From NCBI RefSeq assembly GCF_900184255.1, contig NZ_LT854640.1, positions 1,696,156 through 1,760,155 of the forward strand: DNA of 64,000 nucleotides, given 5' to 3'. The notes under the pieces are model-generated. The model saw only the letters and a program-made list of their open reading frames with translations, was not told the origin of the DNA and searched no databases. A program made the translations under genes and the position numbers. Shown one piece after another: positions 61,018 through 64,000 of this stretch; the first letter of the stretch is position 1; the number at the start of each line of letters is the position of its first letter. Origin of the DNA: Haloimpatiens massiliensis. GTDB taxonomy: Bacteria; Bacillota; Clostridia; Clostridiales; Clostridiaceae.

Positions 61018-62481
61018 CTATTTCTGTCTTATTTTATCCTTAGTTCTCATATATCTAGGCCTTTTTTTCATTTTATCCGTTGGAAATCTAATAATAAAAT
61101 CTTTTAAATCTCTAGTATTAGAATTTACTGCTGGTGATAAATACGATACACCAAAACTTTTTAATTTTACTAAATGTACTACTAATAATACCAATCCTAA
61201 AACTATTCCATATAATCCCACAATAGAAGCTGCTATTATAAGAAGAAACCTAACTATTCTAAATGCTGAAGACACTTCATAGTTTGGCGTCATAAAGCTT
61301 GTAATTACTGTAACTGCAACTATTATTATCATTATAGGGCTTACAATACCAGCACTTACTGCTGCTTGCCCTATAATAAGACCACCCACAATTCCTATGG
61401 TAGCCCCCATAGGTTTAGGAAGTCTTACTATGGATTCCATTAAAAAAGCCAAACTTATTTCCATTATTATAGCTTCAATGAAAGCTGGAAAAGGCACTCC
61501 TTCTCTTGTGGCAGCTATAGAATATGCTAGTTTTGTAGGTATAATATCTGTATGAAAAGATGTTACCGCTACATACAAAGCTGGCATAATAAGTGATAAA
61601 ATAATTCCTAATATCCTTATTACTCTAACTACAGAGGAACTTATCCATCTTTGGTAATAGTCATCAGGAGATTGAAATAAATTAGGTAAAGTAGCTGGTA
61701 CTACTAGTGCAAAAGGTGAATTATCCACCATTATAGCTACTCTTCCTTCATACAAAGCTGCTGCCACCACATCCGGTCTTTCTGTACTTTGTACTTGTGG
61801 AAATATAGATCTTTTATTATCCTCTATAAGTTGCTCCACATATCCGCTATCTAATATTGCATCTATATTTATTTTATTTATTCTATTTTCTACTTCTTCT
61901 ACTAATCCATCTCTAACTATGTCATCTATATACATAATTACTGTATCAGTTTTAGATCTAACCCCTAGGGTGACTGCCTTTATTCTAAATCTTGTATCCC
62001 TTATTCTTCTTCTAACCAAAGCAGTATTAAATCTAATAGTTTCTGTAAATCCCTCTCTCGAGCCCCTTACTACCGTTTCTCCCGAGGGCTCGCTAACCCC
62101 TCTAGCTGGCCAAAATCTAGTTGCCAATACATACGCTTCTTCTAAATTATCTATAAATAAAAGGGTATCTCCAGATAAAAATGCATTCACACCTTCACTT
62201 AATTTATCCACTTCCCTTAAATCAGAAACCGATAATATTTTGTCCTTTATCTCCGCGGCATTTATTATATCCTCATCTTCTAACATAATATTTTGCAGCA
62301 CATAATCATCTAATAATAATTTATCTGCCATACCATCTATGTATACTAAAGCACCTCTTAGATTTTTACAAATAAAAAATTCCCTATAAACTATGTCTGA
62401 ATTATCCTTTAATATTTCTTTTATATATTTAACATTTTCTCTAGAGTTTATGGATATTTTATCTCTAATCTCTTCCTTCAA
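61018..62481 (-). CDS. GerA family germinant receptor A subunit
   Basis: 487 residues from the TTG at 62481, 8 bases after GGAGG; a GTG at 62490 is too close to it. An N-terminal soluble domain (about 1-240) with GVSEPSGETVVRGSREGFTE precedes membrane segments (about 290-440) that include the signature PTKLAYSIAATREGVPFPAF. First receptor gene of an A-B-C operon. The ligand is not predictable. Confidence 0.95.
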   Translation of the reverse strand: MKEEIRDKISINSRENVKYIKEILKDNSDIVYREFFICKNLRGALVYIDGMADKLLLDDYVLQNIMLEDEDIINAAEIKDKILSVSDLREVDKLSEGVNAFLSGDTLLFIDNLEEAYVLATRFWPARGVSEPSGETVVRGSREGFTETIRFNTALVRRRIRDTRFRIKAVTLGVRSKTDTVIMYIDDIVRDGLVEEVENRINKINIDAILDSGYVEQLIEDNKRSIFPQVQSTERPDVVAAALYEGRVAIMVDNSPFALVVPATLPNLFQSPDDYYQRWISSSVVRVIRILGIILSLIMPALYVAVTSFHTDIIPTKLAYSIAATREGVPFPAFIEAIIMEISLAFLMESIVRLPKPMGATIGIVGGLIIGQAAVSAGIVSPIMIIIVAVTVITSFMTPNYEVSSAFRIVRFLLIIAASIVGLYGIVLGLVLLVVHLVKLKSFGVSYLSPAVNSNTRDLKDFIIRFPTDKMKKRPRYMRTKDKIRQK

Positions 62482-62504
62482 ACCACACACCTCCAGTACA
62501 TTTG

Positions 62505-62711
62505 CTAAAGTACAACTCTTCTAACTATAAATAATAAAATTCCAATGGTTGTCACTGAATATCCTAAATATCTACTCTTTTTAGCCAAAGAAAATTTATT
62601 AAGTGCTTTAAAAGAATTGTAATCATAAAATATCAAAACACACCCCTGTATGAAAATCAGTATTAAAAAATAAATATTAAATAAATCTAAAACTATAAAT
62701 AGTTTTTTCAC
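62505..62711 (-). CDS. Small two-helix membrane protein ahead of the germinant receptor operon
   Basis: 68 residues from the GTG at 62711, preceded by GGGGGTG. Two hydrophobic segments (YFLILIFIQGCVLIF and YSVTTIGILLFIV) flank a basic loop. It lies 23 bp before the A-subunit start and is probably co-transcribed. Small two-TM D subunits exist in some GerA-type operons, so this could be one, but I did not recognise the sequence. Confidence 0.65.
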   Translation of the reverse strand: MKKLFIVLDLFNIYFLILIFIQGCVLIFYDYNSFKALNKFSLAKKSRYLGYSVTTIGILLFIVRRVVL

Positions 62712-62962
62712 AATAGCACCCCCATATCCCATTTGTTTACTTCTAATCCAAAGCTAAATCAATCACATATTTTATCTTTTCACACTTAACCCAAAATATA
62801 CTTGTTTTTTGAATTAATATAATTATGTCCTTACATAGAAATTCAATACTGAATACTATATTAGATACTGATTTTCGTAGGCTAAATATTAGTTTGTACA
62901 ATCTAATATAGTTCAAGCATTAGCTGATAGAGGTTAGGTGAAAAAAACTAAATAATTAATAA

Positions 62963-63372
62963 TTCAACTTTCCCAGTTATAAAATAAAAATATAAAATTT
63001 GAAATTTACAGGTAAGTAATAGGTAAGAGCTAATAACTAAGAAGTAAAGGCTAAGAAGTAAGAGTTAAGGATAAAACTCAAAGAGTTTTTTATAATTAAT
63101 TTGTAAGTAACAGTTAATAAGTAATAGTTGTGCTGAAAATTCAGCTTTGCTGAATTTTTTCAAGAGCTCTTACCTTTTACCTATTAGTTCTTACCTTTTC
63201 ACTCTTACCTTTTACCTATTAGTTCTTACTTTTTACCTCTTACTTTTTACTTCTTGCTTCTTACTTTTTACCTCTTACCTACTCTACAAATTCCTATTTT
63301 ACATTCTAAATTTTAAATTAAAAACCCTTATTAATCTAATGTAGAGCTTGAACTTTATGTGCGAAAGTTGAG
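62963..63372. repeat. Family A repeat, copy A3, with internal degenerate tandem repeats
   Basis: Left end TTCAACTTTCCCAGTTATAA, right end TTTATGTGCGAAAGTTGA: an inverted pair (TCAACTTTCGCA/TGCGAAAGTTGA in the consensus). Inside, units of the kind GGTAAGAGCTAAGAAGTAAG appear several times and then as their reverse complement (CTTACCTTTTACCTATTAG), making a long imperfect hairpin. The small open frame in the centre is only a by-product of the repeats. Confidence 0.65.
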
Positions 63373-63419
63373 TTAATAAGTGAAAAGAGAAATAGTAGAT
63401 CAAAAACAGACAATAAAAG

Positions 63420-63462
63420 AAGGAGCATTCTCAGTTTCAGCTGAAAACGCTCCTTGTTTGTT
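63420..63462 (+). terminator. Terminator-like hairpin between A3 and A4
   Basis: AAGGAGCATT pairs with AACGCTCCTT (mismatch allowed) with CAG/CTG in the loop, followed by a T-run on the plus strand. No plus-strand gene precedes it. Confidence 0.6.
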
Positions 63463-63495
63463 TTTTTATTTAATTAATCTATCATTTGTAAATTA

Positions 63496-63752
63496 TTCAA
63501 CTTTCGTAGTTATAAAATAAAAATATAAAATTTGCAGGTAAATAATAGGTAAGAGCTAAGAAGTAAGAGTTATGGTAAAAATTCGGCTTTGCTGAATTTT
63601 TTAAAGAAACTCTTACCTTTTACCTATTAGTTCTTACTTTTTCACTCTTACTTTTTATTTTTTACCTACTCCACAAATTCCTATTTTATATTCTAAATTT
63701 TAAACCCTTATTAATCTAATATAGAGCTTTAACTTTATGTGCGAAAATTGAA
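63496..63752. repeat. Family A repeat, copy A4
   Basis: Left TTCAACTTTCGTAGTTATAA, right TTTATGTGCGAAAATTGAA. Internal sequence follows A3 in shortened form (AATAGGTAAGAGCTAAGAAG then CTCTTACCTTTTACC). Same orientation as A3. Confidence 0.65.
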
Positions 63753-63797
63753 TAAATTAATTATTCATACTATGTTCTAATATTAGAAATTAATAAC

Positions 63798-63849
63798 TCA
63801 ACTTTTGCAGTTACATAATAAAATTGAAATTTTTAAATTTAAACTGTAT
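63798..63849. repeat. Family A repeat, copy A5, left end only
   Basis: TCAACTTTTGCAGTTACATA matches the family A left end; it stops at the ispE gene end. The rest of the 62712-62960 and 63753-63797 stretches is AT-rich with nothing recognisable. Confidence 0.5.
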
Positions 63850-64000
63850 TTATATAGTTCTAGTTATAAAAACCTCACTATAATCCTTCTTCAATTCCTC
63901 ATAGCATCTCTGAGCAGTGAGCATATCATCAAAGAAACCAAATACACTTGGTCCACTTCCACTCATTAAACTACCTAATGCATTTAAATTCATCATTCGC
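63850..64000 (-). CDS. ispE: 4-diphosphocytidyl-2-C-methyl-D-erythritol kinase, C-terminal part
   Basis: The gene continues past the right edge; about 50 residues are visible. LNALGSLMSGSGPSVFGFF matches the GHMP-kinase C-terminal glycine-rich motif of IspE, followed by CYEELKKDYSEVFITRTI and TAA at 63850-63852. IspE phosphorylates CDP-ME in the non-mevalonate isoprenoid pathway. Confidence 0.88.
   Translation of the reverse strand, partial: RMMNLNALGSLMSGSGPSVFGFFDDMLTAQRCYEELKKDYSEVFITRTI

Noticed and set aside
63147..63344. 65-residue open frame MLNFFKSSYLLPISSYLF
   Set aside because: It lies entirely within the internal tandem repeat of copy A3, is composed of repeated Leu/Tyr/Phe codons and has no ribosome site.
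62963..63760. Possible CRISPR array in the repeated region near the right end
   Set aside because: The repeats are degenerate, of unequal length, not separated by unique spacers, and no cas genes are present.

Overview
The window is AT-rich DNA from a spore-forming anaerobic Firmicute, almost certainly the genus Clostridium. Evidence: sporulation and germination genes (spoIIID, spoIIQ, spoIID, spoIIR, yyaC, ypeB, a GerA-type receptor operon), strong AGGAGG ribosome sites, frequent TTG/GTG starts, a complete atpIBEFHAGDC operon and a thiolase. The gene order resembles the chromosome of proteolytic C. botulinum / C. sporogenes as I remember it; that species guess is inference and was not tested. 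I saw no rRNA or tRNA genes.

Positions 1-20000 are mostly plus strand and look like accessory DNA. In order: the end of murQ; a cation exchanger behind a yybP-ykoY (Mn2+) riboswitch with its own terminator; a diguanylate cyclase gene between two inverted copies of a short transposable element; htpG behind a CIRCE operator; a chloramphenicol acetyltransferase; a WYL-domain regulator and a zinc-ribbon protein; an ABC-F ribosome-protection-type ATPase behind an attenuator-like leader; a VanZ-like protein; a mannose-family PTS operon followed by a cupin-type glucose-6-phosphate isomerase; a broken IS607-type element whose tnpB carries a 130-bp insertion; a TtcA-like protein and yyaC.

Positions 20000-64000 are nearly all minus strand and mostly housekeeping. 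Reading in the direction of transcription (right to left): ispE end, a repeat-filled 1.1-kb gap, a germination receptor operon (small membrane protein, A, B, C), spoIIR, (a plus-strand glycosyltransferase), ypeB, ddl, a PP-loop ATPase, a DUF1934 protein, a sigma-54 activator, a small HTH-like protein, pyrG, a small conserved protein, rho, (plus-strand rpmE), tdk, a DUF1385 protein, prmC, prfA, a membrane protein, a ZIP transporter, ywlC, an arginine-phosphatase-like gene, rpiB, upp, dCMP deaminase, wecA/tagO, wecB, thlA, the ATP synthase operon, ywmB, murA, spoIID, spoIIQ, spoIIID and mreB. The set links translation termination, nucleotide salvage, cell-wall precursor synthesis, energy conversion and early sporulation.

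The richest unexplained structure is in small repeats. Family C has 17-bp terminal inverted repeats; one copy has an exact 8-bp target duplication and a second small element (D) nested inside it with its own 7-bp duplication, and another copy shows the site without D. A third, 64-bp copy keeps only the ends. Families A and B are two further dispersed repeats. The other leads are the ABC-F attenuator leader, the interrupted but exactly restorable tnpB, a perfect 28-bp palindrome in the PTS promoter, and a SpoIIQ that has lost LytM metal ligands.
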